From Mytilus californianus (lineage: Eukaryota > Mollusca > Bivalvia > Mytilida > Mytilidae): a stretch of 64,000 bases of DNA. Position numbers and translations under genes: made by a program. The stretch is from positions 6,510,001 to 6,574,000 of the forward strand of contig NW_026262659.1 of NCBI RefSeq assembly GCF_021869535.1. Direction: 5' to 3'. Positions 1 to 11,922 of the stretch are shown in pieces. Position 1 is the stretch's first letter. Each line of letters starts with the position of its first letter. The notes under the pieces were generated by a model, which did no database searches, was not told the origin of the DNA, and was given only the letters and a program-made list of their open reading frames with translations.

Positions 1-2179
1 TCTAATTTAATTTATCTTGACAATGTTATTCCGGCGTACTTAAATATACAAGATGAAAAAAACCCTTTGAACGAAGCAAGATTTATGCTAGTCCTACATG
101 ATACTATAATCTATGTGCTTCCATATTTGGATATGCACGAAATATTTGACACGCACTGGACTCACCTTTATTTCATAAACTTTCCAAAATAGTTATTATG
201 AATTGTTCTACAAACAAGTTTTTAAAGACAATTAATCTTTTTAAAATCGTCACAAGTGTTACAAGGATGTTTGCGCGTATAGGTCAAGCACTCACCGCGG
301 ACTATAGGCACAGCAAAACTAGTTAGTGATAAAAGTTTGTCTATACCTATACAGTGGTTAAAGATCAAATAAATGTATATAAAAGTTTGTTTAATTAAAT
401 GTCAACTTTTTGAAACGCAAATTGCACAAATCAATAACCAATAGAAGAAAATCACCGTTTATCTCATACGGAAGGCTAATGTTGAGAAATTACATTATGA
501 AAAATGTACCGGATAATTACTGTTTTAATATTCAATATTTTATTTTCTGTTATGGGAATAAAGAAAGGTATTGTATCTTTTTCTAATTTTAATAAAGAGA
601 ACGTGAAAAATATACGAAAATTCTGTATTCGAAAGGTTTCGGTAATTGTATTAAAAAATGATATAAATAAAAATATTGATGCACTTGATATTTCGTACAT
701 TTAATGTGTAACCTATGGATTTCCGGAATCACTCCTATTTTTCGAAGCGCTATGTTTATTCTATTGAACATTTTCTATTTTAAGATATTAATACATTTGA
801 TTAAAACTCCTAAAGGAACAAAATTAGCTAACCATTCTAAAAAAATCAGTAAGTAAAGTATGAAATTTGAAAATGAAAATTAAAAGGACGTGTTCATATG
901 GGTCAAGCATGTAGCCGTTGTTATCTAAAGCAAAACATATACGATTGTTTAGCCAGTTCAAATTAAGATTTTCGTCATTAAAAGTGTGAAATTATAATTT
1001 CACAATGACATTATAACTGCTGTAGTGTTGCAAAGTTTATATTTTATTATCGTACATTTTAAGGAGCTGCTACAAATTTTCGTTTCAAATTTTTTATTTA
1101 TGACTATTTCCAAGTTAATTGCATTGAATGTAAGAGTTCTTTTTCATTTCTATGGTTATCTTTCCGATACACGATTGTTTCTTAAACTGGAATACGCTTG
1201 TGTTTATGCTACACTCAAATCTATGAACAACGTGTAGTAGTCAGTCGAGAACCAGCTTAAATTGTTCCTTAGCTGTTGTGCCTTAATTGAAAACCCCGAA
1301 ACTGTGGCGATGTTGCTTTGCTTCACTTACTCAAGTCAAGGTAACGTAGCAGAGACGACGTTATCATTTTTTCGGAGTTTGGCCTTTGTGTTATTTGGTT
1401 TTATTTTTTCAACGTTTGATGTACTTGGATTTCAATATTTGATTTCGGCTACCAAATATCATTTTTTATTCGAATTCTTAAATGGTACATCACATTAACA
1501 TCTATTCAGTAGGTTTTAAGGTTTCATGGACAGTTTTGTTTTTTTCTTTTGTCAAATATGAATGATCTTTATCAGGACATGATTTTTAGAAAGAAAAAAT
1601 CGTCGTTGCTTACCTCTCGTCCGGATATATTGATTTGCACTATTTGATAATATATGTTAACAATTATAAGTTCTGACCAATCGGCCATCGAAACATTTTT
1701 CATTTGGCAAATAAATCCACGATATGAATAATGAATTGATTCCACGAGGCAAAAGGACACTATATTAAATTTACGTAGCAAAACCATATACTTAACAAGG
1801 CTAAAAAAAAATCCGTAAAAAAATGTAGTTTATTTTATCAAAGGATATCCTGCATTTAACACATATACTGTTTGAAATTTCATTACATAGGGGTAGACTG
1901 GGGTATAGTTATTTAAGATTTCCAGAAAACCAGGGGTTATTTTTAGTAGAATTGAATGGAATTTTACTACAAGACTTTAAACATTGGTTGAAAATTGGCA
2001 TGTAGAAAGGGGATACATGTACAATGAAGTATTTAAAAATTGGTTGAAAATTGGCATGTAGAAAGGTGATACATGTACAATGAAGGATATATTTGGTTTC
2101 TATGAAGTTAACTTAAGGTAAAATATTTAGAAAGCTGTGGAAATTGAAGAAAAAATATGGTTGAATAGATAGGGATTTT
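1..2179. other. Gene-poor AT-rich stretch
   Basis: No recognisable coding region. Open frames here are under 80 codons, have no known domain and lack convincing splice sites. The only structure seen is a two-unit direct duplication near 1981-2086, listed separately. Confidence 0.6.
1981..2086. repeat. Two-unit direct duplication (~55 bp unit)
   Basis: The segment containing TTGGTTGAAAATTGGCATG and ending near TACATGTACAATGAAG occurs twice in a row with about one mismatch in the shared core. It is a simple local tandem duplication with no coding potential. Confidence 0.85.
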
Positions 2180-2345
2180 GAATTGTTTGTCTGACACCTT
2201 TATAGCGTACTATGCGGTATGGGTTTTGCTCATTGTTGAAGGCCGTACGATAACCTATAGTTGTAACTTAAACTTCATTTGGTCTCTCGTGGAAGGCTGT
2301 CTCATTGATATGGCGTTTATAGTTACATATTCTTATTTTTGAAAA
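2180..2345 (-). repeat. Dispersed repeat family A, short copy
   Basis: Reverse-oriented copy of the family containing ATTGCCAATGAGACAAC and the block GGCCGTACG...CCTATA. The same blocks recur at about 14.8-15.3, 17.0-17.4, 18.9, 34.5-35.1, 40.6, 45.6-46.1, 53.6-54.1 and 63.5-64.0 kb. I recognise it as a common bivalve dispersed sequence but cannot name its class. Confidence 0.8.
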
Positions 2346-2645
2346 ATAAGTAAAGGAAGGCTTCATAAAAAATACATTCGTTATCTGGTGTAATCATGGT
2401 TCTTTGGAATTTTATACAGGTGCAAAGCTCTGTTCATTCCTGAGTACATCAAGATAACTAATAATATCCCAAGTGGATCCCATATCACCTCTGAACAAAT
2501 ATGAAGACGAGAATGGTAATTAATGATGAAATCAGGGTGCCCCTAGATTAATATAATTGTTTATCTAACGAGAGACGATTGTTGTTAACGCAGGACAAAC
2601 CTATCACCAGAGACATATTTATCAATCGTGGACTTTTGACGAGGA

Positions 2646-2745
2646 CAATACGTTATATATGGACCTTTTCGGAATATATTGACCGAGTGCGAAGTCCGAG
2701 GTTCAATATAATCTAACAGGTTTACACATAACGTATTGACTGAGT
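2646..2745. repeat. Degenerate palindrome with CGAG-type apex
   Basis: The arms around AATACGTTATATATGG and the reverse complement of ACACATAACGTATTG are imperfectly complementary. They flank the apex CCGAGTGCGAAGTCCGAGG, whose reverse complement reads CTCGGACTTCGCACTCGG. It belongs with the better palindromes at 3194, 3425, 13249, 58621 and 59496. Confidence 0.6.
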
Positions 2746-3193
2746 GAATGTCCTTAATCTATATATTACATATGTAAATATGGCATAAAACACGAAAACC
2801 TGAATGGTATAAGCCCAAATGCATAAATATATATAGTCAAGATATGTATATAGACAGAAAGCATGAACGTTAGTTTTAACATAATTTTATTTTTATTTTA
2901 GTTTTTTCAGCGTGTCCTATTTTATAGTCATCCAAAATAAATATCATCATGTTTACCTTTAATATTCATTTATTTTACTGATCTGATTTTAGCCAAGGAT
3001 AATATAATATAAACTTAAATAACGATGAACAATCATAATGGCGGATATTTTCAAACAGTATCACAAATTTTAATTATGCTATTGCTTTTCGGAACCCGGA
3101 ATATTCATTAAAGACTGAATTATCATATAGTACACAAGTATCTATTGATCGCGCGGCTACTTAATGTAATTAAGATGGTATTTAGGTCTAGCT

Positions 3194-3283
3194 TAGTCTA
3201 TGGAAAGGTATATACTATGAAATTTAGAGCGAGGGGCTTGCCCCGAGCTCTTAATTTCATAGTATATACCTTTCCATAGACTA
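3194..3283. repeat. Long palindrome, ~40 bp arms
   Basis: The left arm starts TAGTCTATGGAAAGG and the right arm ends CCTTTCCATAGACTA; complementarity is near perfect up to a GC-rich apex GAGGGGCTTGCCCCGAG. It would form a stable hairpin in DNA or RNA. A related arm sequence (GTATGTACTATGAAA) recurs as a separated inverted pair at about 5085-5112 and 5414-5442. Confidence 0.9.
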
Positions 3284-3424
3284 TCCAATTTAGCACATAT
3301 TTACAACTCAAGTAATCTTTTAATTGGTCTATTGATAGTTTATTTTGGCTGACTACTTGTATCACAGGTGTTTGTAAAACGGAGCTCATTAACGAAGTTT
3401 TGTAAATCTACTCACTAGTATATG

Positions 3425-3511
3425 TAAGAGAATGATAATCCCTTTCTTCATGATTAAGTACGAGCGTTAGCGAGTACTTATCATGAAGTAAGGGATTATC
3501 ATTCTCTTACA
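3425..3511. repeat. Long palindrome, ~36 bp arms
   Basis: The left arm starts GTAAGAGAATGATAATCCC and the right arm is GGGATTATCATTCTCTTAC. The apex is GTACGAGCGTTAGCGAGTAC. It lies about 140 bp after the previous palindrome. Diverged sequence related to its right flank lies inverted at about 4375-4490. Confidence 0.9.
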
Positions 3512-4939
3512 AACTTAGAATATTGTAAAGTGCTCAAGGCTCAAATAATCTCTTGATTGGTTGACTATTCAAGAATTAGCTTCATTGTCAGTGCAATGTT
3601 TCTAATTGATGCGTGACTTCCTTTTTCGGCATTTCATTTATGGATCAGTTTTAGTAATGTAAGGACTTTCTTATAATTTGGGAAATATTAAAAAAAAATG
3701 CGTTATAGACTTTAGGGGACACAACAGTACAAAGAAAAGGTAGGAATTGTATATGTTTCCTGATTGTGAGTATGAATGTAAATTATGTAATATTTTAGTG
3801 AGGAATTATCCTTTTTTAAATTACAGTTTAAATCAATACATTTCAGTTACAACTAATTTCATTTCACAGCAAATATTTTGGTCTGGCTTTTTAAATCGAA
3901 TACCATTTCATTATGTCAGGGGAATGTCAAAATAAAATGCCTTTAAAAGATTAAATATATTCAAAACTTAAATTAAATTCCTGTTTTTTTTGTTGTTTTA
4001 TTTTATCGGAATATTGGAAATAACTATTCTTCACTACCGCTGGTCCATTAATCAGAGTTTTGGAAATCTAAAGATTTAGGTTATTTTTGATTTTAAAACT
4101 GTGTTTTTTTTTTCTTTTCATGCATTGCTTTAATATTGTTTAATTTTCAGTAATTTGAAGTTATTAAAATTTCAAAATAACATTAAAGGTACCAATTTTA
4201 CTGCACCAGTAAATTTCAACTTATTTTGATTTTTTTTGTTTGTTTCACAGTTGAACTTTTAGTCAGTTTCAATCACTGGTGATAAATCCTTTCATTCTGA
4301 TAAATGTGCTCCGGCGCAGTTGTAACTCATTTATAGAAACTCTTTTGTTTTGAACTGTAAATAGGTCTAAACAATAAGATAATCCCTTACTAAGAACATG
4401 AATTACATTCATTCTTCACAATTAAGAGACTACAATCCTACAATTTCATTGGTCGAGAGCACTTTGCTATATTCTAAGTATCATTGTAAAATATGTGATT
4501 TCAAAAGGCCCTTCACTCCAGAATGAAAAGATGGTAGCTGCCGGTGTAAGTATGTATACTGATATAAAGCGGTGTTTTACTATACATGTTCTTCTTACAT
4601 GGTAAGATGACCAAATAAATTGACCAAAAGCAGGCAATAATTAAATTGCAGTGGAAGCTTTACATGTTTTGAAAACATTTTTTAATTTCACAGTAAAACT
4701 CAAGCTATAATAAATTTGAAACATATAGATAGTTTGTCCCCATAGATATAGTCTAGCAGATAGGCATTAAAAAGCAACTACCAATAGATCAGAGATTATA
4801 GGTTTTGTGTTTTTTGTTGGTTTTTTTTTATTATTTCAAAGTAAAAACTAAAAGATTTACCAGAATATGTTTATATATATATATATAGGTGGCACATTAT
4901 CTTCAGACATAATCACAGTTTTTCAATTCATGACATCGT
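3512..4939. other. AT-rich stretch without recognised gene
   Basis: No coding region, RNA gene or clear element boundary seen. The segment at about 4375-4490 resembles, in inverted orientation, the sequence flanking the palindrome at 3425-3511 (shared pieces TAAGGGATTATC and AAAGTGCTC). Confidence 0.5.
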
Positions 4940-5000
4940 CCTAAACATGTATGAAATATTTGCCACTGGACATTAAGCAACCAATAATCAATAAATCAAT
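4940..5000. repeat. Repeat tail with AATCAAT microsatellite
   Basis: The block AAATATTTGCCACTGGAC followed by TTAAGCAACC and an ATCAATCAAT run matches a second copy at 55762-55832. It looks like the shared 3' end of a retroposon family ending in a short tandem run. Confidence 0.7.
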
Positions 5001-5784
5001 CAATTCATGACGAAACAGATCACCTTCCTTAAGAAAGTTTAAAAAATTATCACCAAGTTGCTTTAATTTTCCTTCACAAGGTTTCATAGTACACACTTTT
5101 CTGTGTACAAAGTAATTGCATGGATGATACGTTATCATAATTGTATCGTTGTACTCTAATCAAGGTATAAAGAACCATATGTATTACCCTTTATTTAAAT
5201 GATAAAATTTGCAATTGTCAAAAACATTTTTTAGATCCAAAGATTTAAATAGCAGGATATTTAAAAATCAACGTTAAAACTAATTACAAACTATTTAATT
5301 TAATTTGGAACACAGCATTTTATTTCAAAATAGCCAGTGGCAATTTTTGTTTTAAATATCTTGATTACGATACAATGAAATCTTACCCTTGTGGTCATTC
5401 ATGCGTAGTTACTTAGTACACAGGAAAAGTATGTACTATGAAAATTAGAAGGCAAATATAAGCAATTTGATTGGACGAGAAGTTGTAAGTATGTGCTAAA
5501 AGTAAGATCATGCCTGTTCCTATTGGCAAATTTGTTTGAGCAAATATTTATTCATTTGAAACCCAGAGAACTCTTCCTTTATCAGACAGGAATTAACATG
5601 ATATAGTTTACATTGTTTTGTAAAACGTACACAATGAATTCTTTCCTGAAATACTTTGTATTCCAATATGAAAAAATCATATACAGTGAAGAAAAATAAT
5701 CCAATTGTCCTAGGTAATAACATGAAGCGGTCCAAATCTTACTGTACCAGATGAAAAATTCGACGTGCAACATAACGGGAGGCA

Positions 5785-5935
5785 CATCTAGATCAGGATC
5801 GGGTTACCCTCCGGAGCACTTGAGATCACACCTGGTTTAAGTGGGGGTCATATTGCTCAGTCTTTAAATTAGTTTTCTATGTAGTAGTTGTGGACTTTCT
5901 TTCGTCGTTTTTAGTTTTTTTCCCCGACTCGACAA
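5785..5935 (+). repeat. Dispersed repeat family C, short copy
   Basis: Contains CCTCCGGAGCACTTGAGATCA, then a block ending in CTCAGTCTTT and TTAGTTTTCTATGT. These are shared with the longer copy at 19455-19835. No protein can be assigned. Confidence 0.75.
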
Positions 5936-6121
5936 ATAAGGTATGTATATGGATGTTTGAAGCCCAATCATACGTAAAGTCAAACATACAACAAATTTTG
6001 AAAGCCGATATAATCGAAAAGGACGAAAAGTACAACCACAACCATGACAAGGAATCGGAGCTTTGCAAAAGGAAAATCTAATGATAAAGGATGTTTTTGA
6101 TTTTAATCATTATTTCAATTT

Positions 6122-6175
6122 CAATAAAATTGAGAATGGAAATGGGGAATGTGTCAAAGAGACAACAACCTTTAA
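6122..6175 (+). repeat. Dispersed repeat family B, short copy
   Basis: Contains AATTGAGAATGGAAATGGGG followed by AATGTGTCAAAGAGACAAC. This core recurs at 14590, 21405, and inverted at 20370 and 63330. It lies just upstream of the VWA exon. Confidence 0.85.
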
Positions 6176-6529
6176 AGAGTCCGAGTCAGATGTCAGAAGT
6201 TTATTTGTTTGGTCAGTCAAATTTTAAATCTATTAAAAATATAAGAAAGATAATGGATGTATAATAAATGTATCATAAAGAAAATAATATAAATGATAAC
6301 CACAACATTGAACTGTATGCGTATTTTGCAGATATTGTATTTCTCATAGACACGTCATCAAGTATTAGCCAAACACAGTTTGAACATTCAATAGATTTCG
6401 TGTACAACATTATAAATTTCTTAAAAATTGGAATCCAAGATATTCAAATTTCTGATGTTTTGTATGACAAAAAGCCTATTTGGAAAGGAATCTTTTGTAA
6501 AAGACAGTCAAAATCGAAATTTGTACACT

Positions 6530-6907
6530 ACTAGACCGATAGTTTGTCGTTTCAAAAGTTTCAAAGACAGGGAGCTAGTACGATACGCAGCTTCAGCGTT
6601 GAAAGGGACCCGTTTCGGAGTGAATGAACAATATCCAAAAGAAATAAATGACAGGAGAAAGTTACTGTGGCCCTACTTCAAAGAAGCCAAAAGTCAAAAA
6701 CGGAAAGTTCACCTAAAAAAAGATCGGTTATTTATTGACGGGGCTGAATTCATCCCACCCGACAGAAACGACGAGGCAAGAATGGAGACAAATGAAAGAC
6801 AATTATATATTGGACGAGGGGCACGCCCGAAAACTACCACCTATGGTCCAAATAACCAAACAAGAAACACTGGTCGAGACCCCCGTAAATTGCAAACCCA
6901 AAGTTAA
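6530..6907 (+). CDS. LINE ORF1 fragment (L1-type C-terminal domain)
   Basis: The frame reads TRPIVCRFKSFKDRELVRYA, then LKGTRFGVNEQYPKEI, then RRKLLWPYFKEAK. This is the order typical of the L1 ORF1p RRM and C-terminal (Transposase_22) region, an RNA-binding chaperone that coats LINE RNA. The N-terminal coiled-coil part is missing, as expected for a 5'-truncated copy. The stop is TAA at 6905-6907, and ORF2 is open in the same frame immediately after it, so translation of ORF2 would need reinitiation or read-through. Confidence 0.75.
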   Translation, partial: TRPIVCRFKSFKDRELVRYAASALKGTRFGVNEQYPKEINDRRKLLWPYFKEAKSQKRKVHLKKDRLFIDGAEFIPPDRNDEARMETNERQLYIGRGARPKTTTYGPNNQTRNTGRDPRKLQTQS

Positions 6908-9900
6908 AGAGGTCAAGGAGGATTAAAGGACAGCTATTGTCAACCGAAGTACTCGAGTGGAACAGATTTTCACCGTAGTAAAAGTGTTAATACTATTCAC
7001 ACTGACTTTACTTATAAAGAAAACAATAAATTACAATTATTGATACTAAATGTATGTGGTTTAAAATCCAAACTTGTATATCCAGAATTTAGAAATTTAT
7101 TACAAGATATTGATATTGTTTGTTTCTCAGAGACCAAATTAGATGACTTAGATGATATATCTTTGGAAAACTTCACTTTTTATTGTAAAAATAGAAAAAA
7201 ATTCTCAAATTATAGATCAGGTGGTTTAGCTTTTGGCCATAAAAGTGTTTTTAAAAATTATATCACTCCGATAGATACAAATTGTCCTTTTGTCTTTTGG
7301 TTTAAAATTTGTAAGAAATTAGTACAGCTACCACAAGATCTAATATGTGGTGTGATCTATATTCCACCTATTAATACATTATATACAGCAGATGATGCTA
7401 TATCTGAGATAGAGATAGAATTGCATAATATGTATAAAGATTCACAATATGTTTGCTTATTTGGCGATTTTAATAGCCGAACTGGTACCTTAGCTGATTA
7501 TTATGATAAGGATGATTTTGATGATACATTTGTGAATGAATTGATTGATTTTAATGAGTTCTCTGAAATAGGCATTTTAGACGACCTTGGTATACCGAGG
7601 AAAAGAAACTCTCAAGATCAAACAGTAAATACATATGGCAGAAAACTTATTATTTTTTGTAAAAATAATAACATATTTATATTGAACGGTCGATTTTTAT
7701 CTGACAAAGTTGGTAAGCCAACAAGTCGTAACTCAAGCGTAGTTGACTACGTATTGGGCTCTGCAAATATGTTTCACAAAATTGTTGATTTTGAAATTAT
7801 GCAATTTAGCAATTTATATTCGGATATTCATACGCCAATCTTTTTACAACTAGATTGCAATGTAAAATCGGACATGCTAAAAGTAAATACATGTATTAGA
7901 AATAATGACAAATACATAGGTAAATGGAAACATGAAAAGAGTACTGATTTTACAAGTAACATAAACAGAGATGAGGTTAATGAATTATTGTCACATATCT
8001 TAGAAATACATGATGATATCAGTAAAGTGGATCAAAGTAGTGTAAATGAAATTGTTACCAATGTTACTAAGATTTTGCTTGATTCAGCAGAAAAAACTTT
8101 TGGTGTATTTACGAAAGATTGTAGTAATTCAAAAGAAGATTATAACAATAAAGAATGGTTTAATCCCGATTGTAAAAATAGTAGAAAAGATTATAGAAAG
8201 TCATTAAGATTGTATAAACATTATGGGTCTAATATTTTCAAAGTTAGACTACGAAATAGTGAAAAAATATATAAAAAAACTATGGATGATAGCATTCGTC
8301 TCTTTAATCATGATTTGAAGAAGAAAATGAAAGCATTACGTAAGAAAAATCCACGTGATTTTTGGAAAATTTTCAATAAGTTTAAACGTACAGTAAATAA
8401 TGACATTGATATCAAACAGTTTTATGATTTTTTTAAAGAATTGAATAAAGATAATCTTAATAAAGCGAATATTGAACTAGATAACAATTTTGATACTGAT
8501 AGATCAAATTATTTCTTGAATAAAACAATAACAAGAGACGAGGTTATCAAAGGTATACAAAGTGTTAAAAATAATAAGTCACCTGGTGACGACTTAATAA
8601 TAAATGAATATATTTTATCATCTTCTGAATTGATGTTAGATATATATGTATATATGTTCAATTTAATTTTCGATACAGGTTTCTTACCTGAAATATGGCT
8701 TTTAGGAAATGTTATTCCAGTGTTTAAAAACAAAGGCAGTAAAAGGGAACCGAAAAACTATCGGCCAATAACGTTACTATCCAGTTTAGGTAAAATATTT
8801 ACTTCCATTTTAAGCAATAGACTTTGTGATTATTTAGATGAGTTTTTAATTTTACAAGAAAATCAAGCAGGTTTTAGACCAGGATACAGCACAAATGATC
8901 ATATTTTTGCTCTTTATGCCTTTTTTGAACTCTTGAAATTAAAGAAGAAAAAGTTTTATTGTGCGTTTATTGATTTTCAGAGAGCTTTTGATTCTATTCA
9001 AAGAAATCTCCTTTTATTTAAACTTTTGAACAATAATATTAACGGAAAGTTTTTCCGAATTATACAAAATATGTATAAAGATATAAAATCCCGTATTGTC
9101 TTCAATAATGAGAAATCTGACTTCTTCCCTTGTGAAATTGGTGTACGACAAGGTGAAAATTTATCTCCTGCTTTGTTTTCTGTATATCTGAATGATTTAC
9201 AAGCATTTTTAGAAGAGTTAGATACAAAAGGTTTACAGTCAATAAGTGCAGACCTAGAAAATGAACTAGATGTGTATCTGAAGATTTTCTTATTGTTATA
9301 TGCTGATGACACTGTTTTATTAGCAGATAGTAACACTGAATTACAAAATATGTTAAACAAATTTGCCATATATTGTAACAAATGGCAACTTGAGGTAAAT
9401 GTTGATAAAACAAAAGTTCTTGTTTTTGCTAATGGTAGAATTCCACAAAATTTGAATTTCTCTATTAATGATACTGAAATTGAGATTGTTAAAAATTATA
9501 AATATTTAGGAATATTTTTTTCAAAAAGTGGTTCATTTTTACAAACTAGAAAATATTTAAGAGACCAAGGAATAAAGGCTATGTATTCTATCTTGAAGAA
9601 GAGTAGAATTAATAATTTATCTATTGAATGTCAACTAGATCTCTTTGATAAGGCTGTTGTACCTATTTTGTTATATGGGTCAGAGATTTGGGGTTTTGAA
9701 AACTTTGACCTATTAGAGCGGGTGCACCTAAAATTTTGCAAACTCATTTTACATTTAAAGCAATCAACCCCAGACTGTATAGTTTATGCTGAACTAGGCA
9801 GATTCCCAATACTTCTTTATGCAAAAGTTCGTATGATAAATTTTTGGGGCAGAATTATAAACGGTAAAGAGTGTAAAATTTCTCATGTTCTTTATAAATT

Positions 9901-10480
9901 ATTACATATAAATTTAAATAACTATGGTTTTGAAAGTAAATGGTTGATTTATATAAAAAATGTTTTAGATAATTGTGGAATGTCTAATATTTGGAATATG
10001 CAGTTTGCTGACAAATGGGTATCAAAAAGTGTGGAACAAAAACTTAAAGATCAGTTCACACAATTATGTTTGTCACATATAGATAGCTTACCTAAATGCC
10101 TATGTTATAGAATTTTTAAGACTAATTTGAAATTTGAGAATTATCTCAACATATTGCCTAATAATTTATTATTTGTATACTGCAAATTTAGATGTGGAAG
10201 TCACCGGTTACCAATTGAGACGGGTTGATGGCGAGGCTTGTCACGAAACGACAGACTTTGTCATCTCTGCGATTCAAGTGGTATTGGTGACGAATATCAT
10301 TACATCATGACTTGTAAATCTTTGGATGTAGAGAGAAAGAAATTTTTGCCTGAATATTGCTGTAAAAATCCAAATACATACAAATTTAATGGTTTATTTA
10401 ATTCAGACAATACTATCATTTTAGAAAAATTATGTAAGTTTATAAAAATAATACAGGTGAAAGTCAGTCCTCCAAGTTAA
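6908..10480 (+). CDS. LINE ORF2: APE endonuclease + reverse transcriptase, one internal stop
   Basis: Open from just after the ORF1 stop; no ATG precedes the endonuclease start (LLILNVCGLKSK, about 7037), so the true start is unclear. The N-terminal APE-type endonuclease shows FSETKLDD, GDFNSRTG, VVDYVLG and SDIHTP. The RT domain shows NYRPITLLSSLGKIF, AGFRPGYSTND, FIDFQRAFDS, GVRQGENLSP and the catalytic YADD at 9299-9310. The C-terminus has a CCHC-like knuckle, CHLC...HYIMTC. The frame is broken once, by TGA at 10226-10228, then continues in the same frame to the TAA at 10478-10480. The broken codon fits a CGA-to-TGA change. Over 1,100 codons with a single lesion indicate a young copy. Confidence 0.9.
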
Positions 10481-10964
10481 GTTACGTTTGTTCACACATG
10501 TGCATGCTTATATATACATATATGTAATTGTAGATATATATTTTCTCTGTAACTATGACATGTAGTTTTGTGAGAATAAAGTTCATTCATTCACTTTGAT
10601 ACATTACTAAACAAACAGTTGCTACTAAATGCCATTAAGAACATTCATAAAGGCATTGGCGCCAGTACAAATGCTGCAATACCATTGGACTCTTCCCGGG
10701 CATTGTTCAATTTCCAAAACAGAAGTAGAAGTAACCCAGAAAAAGTGGTAATAACTTTAACTGACGGAGATTCAAATGACCGTAATAGTACTAAAAAGCT
10801 GCGGAGTTGCTTAGAAATAAAAGTATTACAGTGTATGGAGTAGGCGTAGGTCATTTCCCACATGGATCTAATATTCGACATTGCAGGCAAGAGTGCGAAT
10901 ATTTATACCGTTGGTGAATTTGAGTATATATGTAATTTAGTTCCAATTATGGTACCAGTTTTAG

Positions 10965-11576
10965 GTGAGTGACTTTGAATTGACTCAAGTAACAATCATC
11001 ATTTGTTGGTCAGCAAAGTATCCTTTATTTTTTTTTTTTTGTATTATTTTGTTATCAAACTCAAAACGTTGCAGATATAGCAATGAAACCGAATTTTTTG
11101 TCAACGTTTTCGATTAACTAAACGCAAACGCATCATTAATCCAAGGCGTTAATTTCCGTTTTCTTTATTTAAAAACACTAATGGAAAAGTTTCCCAAAAT
11201 GTTAGTTTTAATTTAACTTTATTAGAGAATTTTACAACTTGTTCAACAAACATTCTATATATATATTTAAAATGTATTTGAAAGTTTGGATACAGTATTG
11301 TGACTTTAATTTAAATTAAAATTATTCATGCTTGATTTTCCAGTGTCTACTCGTTTACGCTTTAAACCTATATATACATATATATATATTGACTACGATC
11401 AATTACCAAACTACGGAAATTGCATCGGGTCAACGTCAAGTGTTGTTAGGCATGAGATCTTTAACTTATTTATACTTCATAATTTTTTTTACAAAGACGT
11501 GTTGTCAGATGTACAGTCCCGGAAAAGTACCTTAATTATTTCTTTGTGTTTGTTATCTGTCATTTTATTTTTACAG
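10965..11576 (+). other. Intron of the VWA gene
   Basis: Begins GTGAGT after the last VWA codons and ends TTTTTACAG before the Pro/Thr-rich exon. No element recognised inside. Confidence 0.6.
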
Positions 11577-11740
11577 ATCCCAGTGCTACACATTATATTG
11601 TTAACAACTGTCCGCAAGAACCAAGTACAACTCCTTATAGTACCACAATTTTCGCTAACAATTATTCGGCTTAAACTGCGAGCGAAGATAAGGGTAAATA
11701 TCAACAAGTTTAAAGTCTAGATAATCTATCTCAGTCAAAA

Positions 11741-11922
11741 TATGATTGATTGATTGGTGTTTTACGCCACTTTCAGCACTATTGTGCTACATGTATTTCG
11801 TAGTGGTCAGCTTTTATTGGCGGAGGATCGCGGAGTGCCCCGGGGCGGAGAGAACTACCGACCTCTGGTAGGAAAACTGACAATCCTAGTCAATTAAGAT
11901 TGCAGCCGAGCGTGTGGGATTA
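11741..11922. repeat. Bivalve SINE-like element
   Basis: Starts GATTGATTGGTGTTTTACG and includes CGGAGGATCGCGGAGTGCC, GAGAACTACCGACCTCTGG and GACAATCCTAGTCAATTAAG, ending near GTGTGGGATTAGAAC. I recognise this as a widespread bivalve SINE-type sequence. The terminal GGGATTAGAAC looks like a decayed tRNA B box. It lies in the intron before the transmembrane exon. Confidence 0.75.

Larger units (their letters stand above)
6450..10592 (+). mobile_element. L1-like non-LTR retrotransposon (LINE), 5' truncated
   Basis: Carries the end of an L1-type ORF1, a full-length endonuclease/reverse transcriptase ORF2, and a 3' end with AATAAA (10576-10581) followed by the short run TTCATTCATTCA. It is inserted inside a VWA exon in the same orientation as that gene. 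The 5' boundary lies between about 6440 and 6530 and cannot be fixed, because I found no convincing target-site duplication. The insertion accounts for nearly all sequence between the two VWA halves. Confidence 0.9.

Noticed and set aside
476..771. Overlapping 60-74 codon frames on both strands
   Set aside because: AT-rich, no domain, overlapping on both strands; chance frames.
3198..3389. Minus-strand coding frame
   Set aside because: It is the read-through of a long palindrome.
8998..9413. Minus-strand frames of 103-127 codons
   Set aside because: Antisense shadows of the LINE reverse transcriptase.
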